NCBI RefSeq assembly: GCF_029814825.1
Contig: NZ_CP122379.1
Span: 1,674,001 to 1,738,000, forward strand
DNA length: 64,000 nt
Direction of reading: 5' to 3'
Source of the DNA: Aequorivita marisscotiae
Lineage (GTDB): Bacteria; Bacteroidota; Bacteroidia; Flavobacteriales; Flavobacteriaceae
Shown: positions 35,318-43,949 of the stretch, in pieces
Layout: every line of letters begins with the position of its first letter
Position numbering within the stretch: position 1 is the first letter of the stretch
Notes under the pieces: model-generated
Told to the model about the DNA's origin: nothing
What the model saw: the letters and a program-made list of their open reading frames with translations, nothing else
The model's database searches: none
Made by a program: the position numbers and the translations under genes

Positions 35318-36061
35318 TTAAAGCAATTTCGGGTTAATATCGAAAATATTTTCTTTCACGTATTTTGAAACAAACTCTTCGGAAAAATGCTCGTTTCCTA
35401 AAATCTTTTCTTCCGAAAGCATTTCTATAACATTAATTCTTTCTTTGTATTCTTCTAGCATCGGGACGGAAATTGGCGCATAACTAAAGTGCCACGGCTC
35501 ATATTTAAATCCTTTTCGGTTGCCATTATCTGTATAAACTTCGTAAAAATTAAATTTTTCGGCATTTTCGTTTAGCCACATTTTAAGTTTACAAAACGGC
35601 CCATTGCCGTGAAAATTTTCAGGCATCAGTACATTTGCGGGTCGAGGAGCATTGGCATCAATAATGTCAATATCTGTTCCCCAATGATGGCGCGAAGTAC
35701 CGGGAATAGTGGAATATTCAATTATTCTTTCGAGTGCTTTTTCGGGTAAAAGGCCCTGATTGGTAAATCGTTTGTACTTTCCTTCAAATATTTCTTTCTG
35801 CCGCTGAAAACTTCGGTAGGCAGAAACCACTTCAATATTTATATTTTCTTTTTCGGCGGCAATCTTCATTTTATGGAATGCTTCCTTTGCAGATTTATGC
35901 ATTTTAGAAGTATAACTATCTCCAACAATATCTGGGTTTCCTTTTCCAATTAATTGGTTCCGCGTAAATTTTTCAGAAAAGCTCTTAAATGAAAATTGTG
36001 GAAAAATGGCTAAACTTAGCCCCGCAATACCCGAAATTTTAATAAATTCGTTTCGCTTCAT
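35318..36061 (-). CDS. VanY-type D-alanyl-D-alanine carboxypeptidase (M15B)
   Basis: This 247-residue protein has a signal-like N-terminus (MKRNEFIKISGIAGLSLAIFP) resembling a Tat leader without twin arginines. The M15B zinc-peptidase domain has VVSAYRSFQRQ, SRHHWGTDIDI with zinc ligands His and Asp, and the last ligand in EPWHFSYA. The enzyme trims D-Ala or similar from peptidoglycan stems in the periplasm. A C-terminal extension of about 40 charged residues (EEYKERINVIEMLSEEK) follows the domain. It is divergent from the GNAT gene, with only 36 bases between starts. Confidence 0.92.
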   Translation of the reverse strand: MKRNEFIKISGIAGLSLAIFPQFSFKSFSEKFTRNQLIGKGNPDIVGDSYTSKMHKSAKEAFHKMKIAAEKENINIEVVSAYRSFQRQKEIFEGKYKRFTNQGLLPEKALERIIEYSTIPGTSRHHWGTDIDIIDANAPRPANVLMPENFHGNGPFCKLKMWLNENAEKFNFYEVYTDNGNRKGFKYEPWHFSYAPISVPMLEEYKERINVIEMLSEEKILGNEHFSEEFVSKYVKENIFDINPKLL

Positions 36062-36097
36062 TTTATAATTTAGTGAAGTTTTAAAAGTACCAATATT

Positions 36098-36535
36098 TTG
36101 AAAGATAACGCCATTTCAATCAGTTTTATTGATCCCCAGGAAATTTTTAGTATTATTCCATTGATGCAAAAATTAGGAAATTTCGCCGTTGCTGAAAACC
36201 TATTAAAGGAGCGCTTGCAGGAAATGACCGAGCAAAATTACGAATGTCTCGGTATTTATGATTCCGAACTATTGATCGGTGCCTGCGGCCTGTGGTTTCA
36301 GACCCGACATTATGCTGGAAGAAGCCTGGAAATGGATCACGTTATAATAGACGATGCGTACCGGGGTCGCGGAGTTGGTAAAAAATTAGTCGATTTTGTG
36401 AGCCAATACGCAAAGACTAAAGAATGTAATTGGGTGGAACTAAATAGTTATGTGCATAATTTTCCTTCACATAAATTTTTCTACAATCAAGGCTTTGTAG
36501 CAAAGGGCTATCATTTTGTGAAAGAGCTGGATTAA
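36098..36535 (+). CDS. GNAT family N-acetyltransferase (TTG start)
   Basis: This 145-residue protein has the GNAT fold: N-terminal FIDPQEIFSIIPLMQKL, the central YDSELLIGACGLW strand, MDHVIIDDAYRGRGVGKKLVDF with the acetyl-CoA pyrophosphate loop (RGRGVGK), and NSYVHNF-PSHKFFYNQGF. The start is TTG at 36098; the first ATG is at residue 24, which would remove the first strand and helix. The substrate is unknown. The last 54 bases before the tail are repeated at 38762, where a truncated copy lies beyond the T9SS gene. Confidence 0.88.
   Translation: MKDNAISISFIDPQEIFSIIPLMQKLGNFAVAENLLKERLQEMTEQNYECLGIYDSELLIGACGLWFQTRHYAGRSLEMDHVIIDDAYRGRGVGKKLVDFVSQYAKTKECNWVELNSYVHNFPSHKFFYNQGFVAKGYHFVKELD
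36466..36519 (+). repeat. 54-bp direct repeat, copy A (in the GNAT gene)
   Basis: This segment of the GNAT 3' end is identical over 54 bases to 38762-38815. It lies 2.3 kb away in the same orientation. Together the two copies bracket the T9SS protein gene. Confidence 0.9.
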
Positions 36536-36549
36536 TTTTATTGAAAAGA

Positions 36550-36579
36550 AAGATTCCGTGTCCTTCGATACGGAATCTT
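36550..36579 (-). terminator. Hairpin between convergent GNAT and T9SS genes
   Basis: A perfect 10-bp stem (AAGATTCCGT with ACGGAATCTT) has a 10-base loop. The minus-strand side is followed by a pyrimidine-rich CTTTCTTTTC run, so it probably terminates the T9SS protein gene. Confidence 0.65.
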
Positions 36580-36602
36580 AATGTACATACTCAAGAAGGA
36601 TG

Positions 36603-38345
36603 TTATTCTTTCACCAATTTAAAAGTGCCCTGCAACTGTGCTTTGTTAGTAATAGATATAAAATATACTCCCTGTTGCAAATCTGCTATGTAAATAGATT
36701 GACCGTTGGATAACATTCCCTGTTTAACACTTCTTCCCATACTGTCATAAATACTATATACAACTGCATCCTTGGTGGTAATATTTATGTAGTCGGTAGC
36801 GGGATTAGGAAAGATATTGAGGTTTTCAATATCGTTGCTTCCTACCGAAAGAGTAGGGGTGCAATCACTGGAAATAGTAGGTAATTCTGTGGGGTTGACT
36901 TGGATATTTTGGTCCATTTCATCTGTAATTACCGCCGTGGCATTTACGAAATCAAAATTTGTGGGCGTTGGATTGATCGCAATGTCCAGTTTGTCACAAT
37001 CGTTTATTTTGTCGGGCAATGTTTTGAACAGATCTGCTTCTGTGTACGTAATACTGGGATCGGTTTTATAACCTACATGGAAATAATAGGCCAGGCCATC
37101 GTCGCCAATAGCTCCAAAACTGATATCAGGATAATAGATAAGGGGCATTTGTCCGTTCCAAAAATTGAATTCGTCCCCAGAAGGCTCGGAATGGGTAACT
37201 AAATATTGATAGTTCGCAGACACGGGGTTTCCAGAGCCCTTTTCAAATTCGTAAACAAAAATATTGCTTTGTCCAAAATGGTTATTTCCAGCAGAGTCAG
37301 TCCAGTTTTCGGTTCTGTCATACCCTGTAATGACCAAGTTGTTGCTGTTTTGAAACGACTCCATAAGGGTAAAACCATAGCGGTTTAGTTCGTTTGAAGT
37401 TGCCACCCAACTTTGGGCACTGTTGATGTTGCCGGTTACATTATCCAATACAGCGACTCCAAAAAGATGGGTTGCGGAATAATTGGAAAGCATATAGATT
37501 TGATCTGTACTTGCTTCGTAATACGCATCAACACTTACATCTTGGGAGTTTCCAAATACGTGGCTTTTATTCCACACCAAGTTTCCTTGAAAATCGATTT
37601 TTTGTGCCAGAATGGAGAGTTGCCCCGTATTCACATCGTTGGTACTTCCCGTAAGAAAATAGCCATCACTGGTTTCGGTAATATTGTTTACCGCATCAAA
37701 ATCTTGGCTGCCGGAAGTGCTGTTGGTATGCAGCACCCAAAATACGCCCAAGGTACCGTAAACCCGCATAACAAAACCCGCATTGGCCGCTCCCGTAGAT
37801 ACGGCATACGAATCACTGTTAAAACCACCCACAACGAAACCTTCTTCATTTAAACCATCGCCATTGGCATCGTTAATGACATAGGAGATGTGCAACCCTC
37901 TTGAATTGAAACTCGGGTTGGGAATACTGTAACTTTTTGCGTTTACCATTGCGCCTGTAGCTGCATTTACTTTAGCAATAAATACATTTTTCACACCATT
38001 TACATCAATGGATCCCGTTATGGCAACTTCAGAGGGCAGGCCAGAAATTTGGTATGGCTCAATGTCGAAAAAACGGGCTTTAGGCAAGGAGACGGTATAA
38101 TCTTTATGCCAAATAACAGTACCGGAAGCATCTACTCGCTGTAGAAATGGCGTATAGTTTTGCATGGATGCATCAAAAAGGTTTCCGCAAACAAAATAAT
38201 CATCGGTTCCGTCATTCGCAGGTTCGATGTTAAGGTCGTGAAAGTGTCTTTGGTCGTTCGTAGTTACACTTTTCTGAAAGGTCTGTGCTTGTATTTGTAG
38301 TGAACAAAAAGCACTTACAAGAAATAAAAGTAGTTTTGTTTTCAT
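36603..38345 (-). CDS. Secreted protein with T9SS type A sorting domain (580 residues)
   Basis: This protein has a signal peptide (MKTKLLLFLVSAFCSLQIQA). It has a body of about 460 residues of repeated beta strands with WN-S and VGG-N motifs (GFVVGGFN, YFLTGSTND, LVITGYDR), giving a beta-propeller-like pattern of six or seven blades. The C-terminal 75 residues form a T9SS type A sorting domain: IENLNIFPNPATDYINI, YSIYDSMGRSVKQG, LQQGVYFISI, and FKLVKE. It should be a secreted or surface-attached T9SS cargo of unknown ligand. It lies between two copies of a GNAT 3' end, which suggests it was inserted or rearranged into this place. Confidence 0.88.
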   Translation of the reverse strand: MKTKLLLFLVSAFCSLQIQAQTFQKSVTTNDQRHFHDLNIEPANDGTDDYFVCGNLFDASMQNYTPFLQRVDASGTVIWHKDYTVSLPKARFFDIEPYQISGLPSEVAITGSIDVNGVKNVFIAKVNAATGAMVNAKSYSIPNPSFNSRGLHISYVINDANGDGLNEEGFVVGGFNSDSYAVSTGAANAGFVMRVYGTLGVFWVLHTNSTSGSQDFDAVNNITETSDGYFLTGSTNDVNTGQLSILAQKIDFQGNLVWNKSHVFGNSQDVSVDAYYEASTDQIYMLSNYSATHLFGVAVLDNVTGNINSAQSWVATSNELNRYGFTLMESFQNSNNLVITGYDRTENWTDSAGNNHFGQSNIFVYEFEKGSGNPVSANYQYLVTHSEPSGDEFNFWNGQMPLIYYPDISFGAIGDDGLAYYFHVGYKTDPSITYTEADLFKTLPDKINDCDKLDIAINPTPTNFDFVNATAVITDEMDQNIQVNPTELPTISSDCTPTLSVGSNDIENLNIFPNPATDYINITTKDAVVYSIYDSMGRSVKQGMLSNGQSIYIADLQQGVYFISITNKAQLQGTFKLVKE

Positions 38346-38693
38346 TTCGGTTGTTTTTTAGGTTACCTACTCTGTTTTGTCTTTTCGGTTTCTGCCTTGT
38401 TTACTTCTATATCATTTTATTGAATAATTGTTTTCTAAGTTTGAGTAATAATTGTAGGAAAAACTTCCATGTGCTTAAAGTAATAACATGTTTACCAAGC
38501 AACTAAACAACTATAACTATCTGATATACAAATATATAAAAGCTATATAAAAAAATATACTAATCTCAAAAAAAATACTGCTAGTTCATTAAAAAAACGA
38601 AGAGGTTTTTCTTTTTTTGAAGTAATTCTAAAGATATGCAAGTAGGAAATTTCAACCCATAATTATTAATTTATGGGTGTTTAGTTAGCTGGA
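38346..38693. other. 348-base gap upstream of the 580-residue T9SS gene
   Basis: This AT-rich gap holds no coding frame with family features. It has an 8-bp inverted repeat (ACCCATAA with TTATGGGT) at 38655-38678, just before the GNAT remnant. I see no TAnnTTTG element for the T9SS gene at a normal place. Confidence 0.4.
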
Positions 38694-38828
38694 ATGCCAA
38701 TCGGTTTTGTGAAAGATTATGTAAAGAAAAAACTCTCTAATTGGGTCGTGTTCAATAGTTATTCACATAAATTTTTCTACAATCAAGGCTTTGTAGCAAA
38801 GGGCTATCATTTTGTAAAGGAATTATAA
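38694..38828 (+). pseudogene. Truncated GNAT copy (44-residue remnant)
   Basis: An open frame from ATG to TAA encodes the C-terminal third of a GNAT like that at 36098. It reads FVKDYVKKKLSNWVVF, then NSY-SHKFFYNQGFVAKGYHF and VKEL, against FVSQYAKTKECNWVEL, NSY-VHNFP-SHKFFYNQ and VKELD in the full copy. Fifteen bases are missing in frame (encoding VHNFP), and the N-terminal two thirds with the CoA loop are absent. The middle 54 bases are identical, while the four codons after it differ only synonymously (GTG/GTA, AAA/AAG, GAG/GAA, CTG/TTA). The mosaic of identity and divergence suggests gene conversion or recombination between two diverged paralogues. Confidence 0.8.
38762..38815 (+). repeat. 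54-bp direct repeat, copy B (in the GNAT remnant)
   Basis: This segment is identical to 36466-36519 and lies within the truncated GNAT frame. Confidence 0.9.
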
Positions 38829-38870
38829 ATATGGGTGAAAACCTAAATCACACTCACACTTTTGAACCTT

Positions 38871-39641
38871 TTACAGAAAGTTGATCAACGTATCGGGTTC
38901 TATTTCATACGGTTGCTTTCCCTGTTCAAAAATTCGCGCTTTAAACTTTCCTTTGAGGATAATCTTGTTATTTATAACTCGAAGCCAACTACCTTCGCGC
39001 AGCCCCACCACTGGCACGGTGCTTTGTGTATGAAATTCGGCAATCCGGGTTTCGCGAGTCTCGCCCATATGTTTGCTATCTGGATTTGGATCTAAATAAT
39101 GCGGATTTAAGTTAAACGGAATAACGCCCAAGGTTTTAAATGATGGCGGATAGACTATTGGCATATCGTTGGTTGTTTGCATAGAAAGACCGCAGATGTT
39201 GCTGCCGGCACTTGTTCCCAAGTATGGCAAGCCATTAAAAATTGCTTCACGTAGTGGTTGCATTAGTTGTAACCGATAAAGAGAACTCACCAAAACAAAT
39301 GTGTTGCCGCCCCCTGTAAATACACCTTTGGCAGTTTTTAGAGCCTCAATTGGGTTTTTAAACGTATGCAATCCAACCAACTTCTTGTTTATTTTTTTGA
39401 AGATTTTTGCTGCTCTATCGGTGTATTCATCGTGACTAATTCCGCCGGGTCGGGCAAAGGGAATAAATATAATTTCATCAGTATCTTTAAAAAGTTGTGC
39501 CATTTCATCGGTTAAATAATCTAAGTATTCCCCGCCAAAAACGGTGCTTGTGCTTGCTATAATTAATTGCCGCGTAGCATGGTTTTCTGTGGGTTGGCCC
39601 GGTTCGAATTTATTTTCATCTGCGTGATTCATAATATTCAA
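38871..39641 (-). CDS. pepE: Dipeptidase E (alpha-aspartyl dipeptidase, peptidase S51)
   Basis: PepE hydrolyses dipeptides with N-terminal Asp. The 256-residue protein has the S51 fold: LIIASTSTVFGGEYL, FTGGGNTFVLV, the nucleophile Ser in YLGTSAGSNI, and NPHYLDPNPDSKHMGETRETRI. The family is a Ser-His-Glu/Asp hydrolase related to the class I glutamine amidotransferase fold. ATG codons at 39641 and 39632 are both possible; the charged N-terminus (HADENKFEPGQPTEN) is a little longer than in enterobacterial PepE. It stands alone. Confidence 0.92.
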   Translation of the reverse strand: MNIMNHADENKFEPGQPTENHATRQLIIASTSTVFGGEYLDYLTDEMAQLFKDTDEIIFIPFARPGGISHDEYTDRAAKIFKKINKKLVGLHTFKNPIEALKTAKGVFTGGGNTFVLVSSLYRLQLMQPLREAIFNGLPYLGTSAGSNICGLSMQTTNDMPIVYPPSFKTLGVIPFNLNPHYLDPNPDSKHMGETRETRIAEFHTQSTVPVVGLREGSWLRVINNKIILKGKFKARIFEQGKQPYEIEPDTLINFL

Positions 39642-39721
39642 TTTTTAAGATGTGTAAATTTAACCATTGAAAACGTAAACTTTACCTTTTCACTAACAAA
39701 ACAAATATGTACTTTTAGTGA

Positions 39722-40540
39722 ATGACAAAAAAACTACTTCTTCTTTTATTTCTTGCTGCTTCTCCTTTGTTGTTTGCACAGGATATTGACCGCACAAAAG
39801 TTTTTGGGAAAATTCATGTTCCTCAAGGCGACGACGCGGAAGGTATTTCTGTTTACAATATTTCGGCGCAGAAAGGCACCATCACCAAGCTCGATGGAAG
39901 TTTTGAAATTGATTTAGCAGAGAACGATCGTGTGCAAATTACCGCCCTGCAATACCAATCGTTTACCGTGGTAATTGATAAGGAAATTGTGGATAGACGG
40001 AAAATGAATATTTTTTTAAATCCTGCCGTAAATCAGTTAGAGGAAGTAGTGGTACGGCCGTACGATCTCTCTGGAAATATAAATGTAGATGTAAAAAAAA
40101 TACCAACCTATAACGTTACTAAAGATTGGGATCTCAGTTACGGGAATTTGGAATACGGTTATACCTTTGTGCCAGATGATAAAACAGCCATTGCTGGCAA
40201 TGCAGCCGAGGAAGCCCTCCACGGCAATGCGCTTACCAATGGAGCCAATGTTTTAGCGCTATTAGGCGGGGTGGCACAGATGCTTTTTCCAAAAGGAAAT
40301 AAAATATCGCCCGTAGAACAACAAGACGATCAAAATACAATTAGCAATAATATTCAACAGCGTTTTAGTAAAGATTTTATTGCTGCTAATTTTAATATTG
40401 CTGAAGAAAAGGCCGTTGATTTTCTGTTTTTTGTTCAAGAGAATGGTTTGGAAAAGGAATTGTTGAAACCAGAAAACGAAATGCAATTAATGGAATTTCT
40501 TTTTACAAAAAGTGAAGAATATAAAAAACGAAGTGAATAA
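39722..40540 (+). CDS. Exported CarboxypepD_reg-like domain protein
   Basis: This 272-residue protein has a signal peptide (MTKKLLLLLFLAASPLLFA) and an N-terminal beta-sandwich of the CarboxypepD_reg-like type (about 25-115). The domain shows VFGKIHVPQG, ISVYNISAQKGTITKLDGSFEIDL, ITALQYQSFTVVID and the EEVVVRPYDLSGN strand usual before TonB-dependent receptor plugs. No plug or barrel follows; instead a helical, charged region of about 130 residues comes next. The role is unknown. It is the first of three same-strand genes (with DUF6702 and M1 peptidase), with gaps of 129 and 38 bases. Confidence 0.85.
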   Translation: MTKKLLLLLFLAASPLLFAQDIDRTKVFGKIHVPQGDDAEGISVYNISAQKGTITKLDGSFEIDLAENDRVQITALQYQSFTVVIDKEIVDRRKMNIFLNPAVNQLEEVVVRPYDLSGNINVDVKKIPTYNVTKDWDLSYGNLEYGYTFVPDDKTAIAGNAAEEALHGNALTNGANVLALLGGVAQMLFPKGNKISPVEQQDDQNTISNNIQQRFSKDFIAANFNIAEEKAVDFLFFVQENGLEKELLKPENEMQLMEFLFTKSEEYKKRSE

Positions 40541-40669
40541 ATTGGCCTACAATTTTTCTGGACTTTTTTAAACTGAAAAAAGATGCCAATGCTGTTTTGA
40601 AACTTTCCTTGAAATTTGTAACATTTATTCGTAATGCCCGTCTTATATTTTTATTAATTTTCCCCTTAC

Positions 40670-41173
40670 ATGAAGTTTTCTAAAATTCTCCTTTTATTGC
40701 TTGTTTTTCCTTTAATGTCAGGTTCAAATGCGCATAAATTTTACGTAAGTATCACTAAAATTGAATATGTAAAGGAAAAAAATTCGCTTCAGATTATTGC
40801 TAAAATTTTTACTGACGATATTGAAGATGCACTTCAGCAACGGTATGATTCTTCACTTTCACTGGACACAGAAAAAGAAACGCCCACAACCAATGAAGTT
40901 TTACAAAACTATCTTTTGGAGAAAATTCATATTAAAGTGAACGGCAGTGCTGTAAAACTCAATTATTTGGGAAAGGAATACGATACCGATATGCTGGTTG
41001 CTTATTTGGAGGTTGTAGATTTAAAGGAATTAAAAACTATTGAAATTGAAAATAAAGTGTTGCTAGAAATGTTTAGTGAACAGCAAAACATAATTCATTT
41101 AAAAACCCCGACTACCCGACGAAGTTTGATTCTCGACAATGATGAGCCACGGGGAAAATTAAAATTTAATTAA
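40670..41173 (+). CDS. DUF6702 family exported protein
   Basis: This 167-residue protein has a signal peptide (MKFSKILLLLLVFPLMSGSNA) and the family opening HKFYVSITKIEYVKEKNSLQ, then IFTDDIEDALQQRYD and KYLGKEYD-like strands. DUF6702 proteins are small periplasmic beta proteins of Bacteroidota that are often next to M1 peptidase genes, as here (38 bases). Function unknown; a chaperone or inhibitor role for the peptidase is a guess from linkage. Confidence 0.88.
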   Translation: MKFSKILLLLLVFPLMSGSNAHKFYVSITKIEYVKEKNSLQIIAKIFTDDIEDALQQRYDSSLSLDTEKETPTTNEVLQNYLLEKIHIKVNGSAVKLNYLGKEYDTDMLVAYLEVVDLKELKTIEIENKVLLEMFSEQQNIIHLKTPTTRRSLILDNDEPRGKLKFN

Positions 41174-41211
41174 TACATTGCCAACCTATTTTTTAAAATA
41201 CCAGAATTAAT

Positions 41212-43518
41212 ATGAAAGTATTCAAATCCCTATTTCTTACGGTGCTATTTTTAGCTTCAGCGACAGTATCTGCGCAGGACGAAACTGAAAACAACAAGCG
41301 AGAATCTGGCCACTACAACACCAATCGTTTTAAACAACTCTATCAAGAATTTTCAACACCCAATATGTTTCGAACTGCAAGCGGCGCGCCGGGTCCCAGC
41401 TATTACCAACAGCAGGCAGATTATGAAATGAATATAGAGTTAGACGATAAGAATAAAAAAATAACAGGTTTTGAAACCATTACATATACTAATAATTCGC
41501 CCGATATTTTAGAATATTTATGGGTACAATTAGACCAAAACGTACGGGCAAAAGATTCCAAATCGCCGTTAATAGAATCTTCAAGTGCGGTTCCTGCTGA
41601 TATGGCAGGTAGTTTTGTAGAAAATTATATGGGTAGAGATTTTGATGGTGGCTTTAATATTTTGGAGGTAAAGGATGCAAAAGGCAATATGCTTAAGCAT
41701 ACAATAAACCAAACCATGATGCGTATTGATATGCCCAACTCCTTAAAACCTGGAGAAAAATTCGTCTATTCAATAAAGTGGTGGTATAACATCAACGACC
41801 ATGTGGTAGATCGGGCTCGTAGCGGGTACGAAACGTTTGAGGACGGCAATCGCGGTTATGTCATCGCCCAATTCTATCCCCGGATGGCGGTTTATAACGA
41901 TGTGGAAGGCTGGCAGCACAGTCAGTTTTGGGGAAGGGATGAGTTTGCGTTGCCCTTCGGAAATTTTGAAGTGAATATTACCGTACCGGCAGACCACATT
42001 TTGGATGCAACCGGTGAGCTTCAAAACAGAAAGGAAATATTTACAAAAGAAATGATGAACCGCTACGAAGCGGCTCAAAAATCTTTTGACAAACCGGTTG
42101 TTATTGTTACACAGGCCGAAGCGGAAGCTGCATCAAAAAACTTTTCTACGGCTAAAAGAACTTGGAAATTTAAAGCAGAAAACGTTCGCGATTATGCTTT
42201 TGCAACTTCACGTAAATACATTTGGGATATGATGGCCGTTAAAATGGGCAGTGGTTCCGTAATGGCCGTTTCGTTGTATCCACCAGAATCTAACCCACTG
42301 TGGGAAGATTGGTCTACACGCGCGGTTGCAAGTACTTTAAAAACCTATTCCCGAATGACTTTTGACTATCCGTATCCAAAGGCAATATCGGTAAGCGCCA
42401 AAAATCAAGGCATGGAATATCCAATGATTTGCTGGAATCACGGTAGGCCAGATAAAGACGGAAGCATCAGCGATCGTACTAAATACGGAATGATTAGCGT
42501 AATTATTCACGAAGTTGGTCATAACTATTTCCCGATGATAGTAAACAGTGACGAGCGTCAATGGACGTGGATGGATGAAGGTTTAAATACATTTACACAA
42601 TACGTGGCAGAGCAGGATTTTGGAGAGGAATACCCAGAAGCCATTGCGCCTAACAGAAAATATCCGTCGCGTCGCGGCCCCGCAAAAAACATAGTTGATT
42701 ATATGGCAGGCGATCAAAGTCAGTTAGCGCCTATTATGACCAAAGGTCTTAACACGTATAACTTTGGCGCAAATGCATACGCTAAACCAGCAACGGCGCT
42801 TAACATTCTTCGTGAAACCATTATGGGCCGCGAACTTTTCGACTTCGCATTTAAAACCTATGCCAATCGTTGGATGTTTAAACACCCAACACCCGAAGAT
42901 TTTTTCAGAACCATGGAAGATGCTTCGGCAATAGATTTAGATTGGTATTGGAGAGAATGGTTTTACACTACCGACTTTGTAGATATAGGTGTGAAAGATG
43001 TGAAAAAATTCTACGTTACTTCAAAAATGAATAAAGAAGTAAAACAAATGATAGCTGCTCGAGGTATTTCTGAAAGCGATCTGCCACCATTAGTTTACTT
43101 AATTGACGAGGAAAGTGAAGATTTTGAAGAACATATGCGAAATGCAAAGTTGGAAGATGTTACTACTCTTAATGATTACATTATGGAAAATATACCAGCT
43201 GAAGAACGTGCAAAACTGAAACACCCAAAATATTTTTATGAAATAACGTTTGAAAAGCCCGGTGGAATTCCAATGCCTATTATAGCACAATACACATATA
43301 GCGATGGCAGTACCGAACGGGTAACTTATCCCGCACAAATTTGGCGAAAAAACGACGAATCTGTAGGAAAGGTTATTGCTTCAGAAAAGGAAATAACTAA
43401 AATTGAAGTAGATCCAGACGAAGAAACTGCAGATATAGATACTTCAAACAACAATTGGCCAAAACGTAAAAAATTGGGTGCTTTTGATAAATTCAAAAAT
43501 AAAACCAAAACAGACTAA
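41212..43518 (+). CDS. Exported M1 family zinc metallopeptidase
   Basis: This 768-residue protein has a signal peptide (MKVFKSLFLTVLFLASATVS) and an M1 peptidase layout. It has an N-terminal beta domain (70-300), then the thermolysin-like domain with HEVGH at 433-437 and the third zinc ligand Glu456 in MDEGLNTF. The aminopeptidase exopeptidase motif is GMEYP (400-404), a variant of GAMEN with no acidic binding of the free amino group as in GxMEN; the substrate could thus differ from classic aminopeptidases. A helical domain and a C-terminal beta domain follow, with a Lys-rich tail. It should digest peptides in the periplasm or at the surface. Confidence 0.93.
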   Translation: MKVFKSLFLTVLFLASATVSAQDETENNKRESGHYNTNRFKQLYQEFSTPNMFRTASGAPGPSYYQQQADYEMNIELDDKNKKITGFETITYTNNSPDILEYLWVQLDQNVRAKDSKSPLIESSSAVPADMAGSFVENYMGRDFDGGFNILEVKDAKGNMLKHTINQTMMRIDMPNSLKPGEKFVYSIKWWYNINDHVVDRARSGYETFEDGNRGYVIAQFYPRMAVYNDVEGWQHSQFWGRDEFALPFGNFEVNITVPADHILDATGELQNRKEIFTKEMMNRYEAAQKSFDKPVVIVTQAEAEAASKNFSTAKRTWKFKAENVRDYAFATSRKYIWDMMAVKMGSGSVMAVSLYPPESNPLWEDWSTRAVASTLKTYSRMTFDYPYPKAISVSAKNQGMEYPMICWNHGRPDKDGSISDRTKYGMISVIIHEVGHNYFPMIVNSDERQWTWMDEGLNTFTQYVAEQDFGEEYPEAIAPNRKYPSRRGPAKNIVDYMAGDQSQLAPIMTKGLNTYNFGANAYAKPATALNILRETIMGRELFDFAFKTYANRWMFKHPTPEDFFRTMEDASAIDLDWYWREWFYTTDFVDIGVKDVKKFYVTSKMNKEVKQMIAARGISESDLPPLVYLIDEESEDFEEHMRNAKLEDVTTLNDYIMENIPAEERAKLKHPKYFYEITFEKPGGIPMPIIAQYTYSDGSTERVTYPAQIWRKNDESVGKVIASEKEITKIEVDPDEETADIDTSNNNWPKRKKLGAFDKFKNKTKTD

Positions 43519-43629
43519 AAGATAAATGCTTTAAATTCCTACTTCCAAAGGCTGTGAAGAAGGAATTTTTGCATTAATTCAATTTTAGAAAAACTCTACC
43601 CGGAGCACCAAAAAATCATAAGTCATTAC

Positions 43630-43637
43630 TATATTTG
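43630..43637 (+). promoter_or_regulatory. -7 promoter element for tatA, 4 bases from the start codon
   Basis: TATATTTG matches TAnnTTTG and ends 4 bases before the tatA ATG. Transcription would start at or next to the ATG, suggesting a leaderless or near-leaderless mRNA. Confidence 0.5.
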
Positions 43638-43641
43638 TACC

Positions 43642-43929
43642 ATGATTTCACAGGCAATTTTTCTTTTTATCAGTGGCGCCGAAATAGGGTTTATTTTGTT
43701 TATAATACTCCTAGTGTTTGGCGCAGACAAAGTGCCGGAAATTGCACGTGGCCTGGGCAAAGCTATGCGACAAGTAAAAGATGCTACAAACGATATTAAA
43801 TCGGAAATTACCAAAAGTGCCGAAAAACAAGGGATAGATATTGATATTTCTAAAGACGTTAAACAACAAATAGACAAAGTAAAAGAAGACGTTGAAGAAG
43901 TTACTGGCCCCGTTAAAAGAAGATTCTAA
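43642..43929 (+). CDS. tatA: Twin-arginine translocase TatA/TatE subunit
   Basis: This 95-residue protein has one N-terminal helix (about 4-23), the conserved FG hinge (VFGADKVPE), an amphipathic helix (ARGLGKAMRQVKDATNDIK) and a charged C-terminal tail. TatA forms the pore-like ring that carries folded proteins across the inner membrane. No other tat gene is adjacent. No later Met would keep the helix, so the start is fixed although the promoter is very close. It is convergent with the O-methyltransferase gene. Confidence 0.93.
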   Translation: MISQAIFLFISGAEIGFILFIILLVFGADKVPEIARGLGKAMRQVKDATNDIKSEITKSAEKQGIDIDISKDVKQQIDKVKEDVEEVTGPVKRRF

Positions 43930-43949
43930 AATTTTAATCTGAATTTATT

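Noticed and set aside
37413..37853. 146-residue plus-strand frame inside the 580-residue T9SS gene
   Set aside because: It is antisense to a gene with a signal peptide and sorting domain; nothing supports it as coding.
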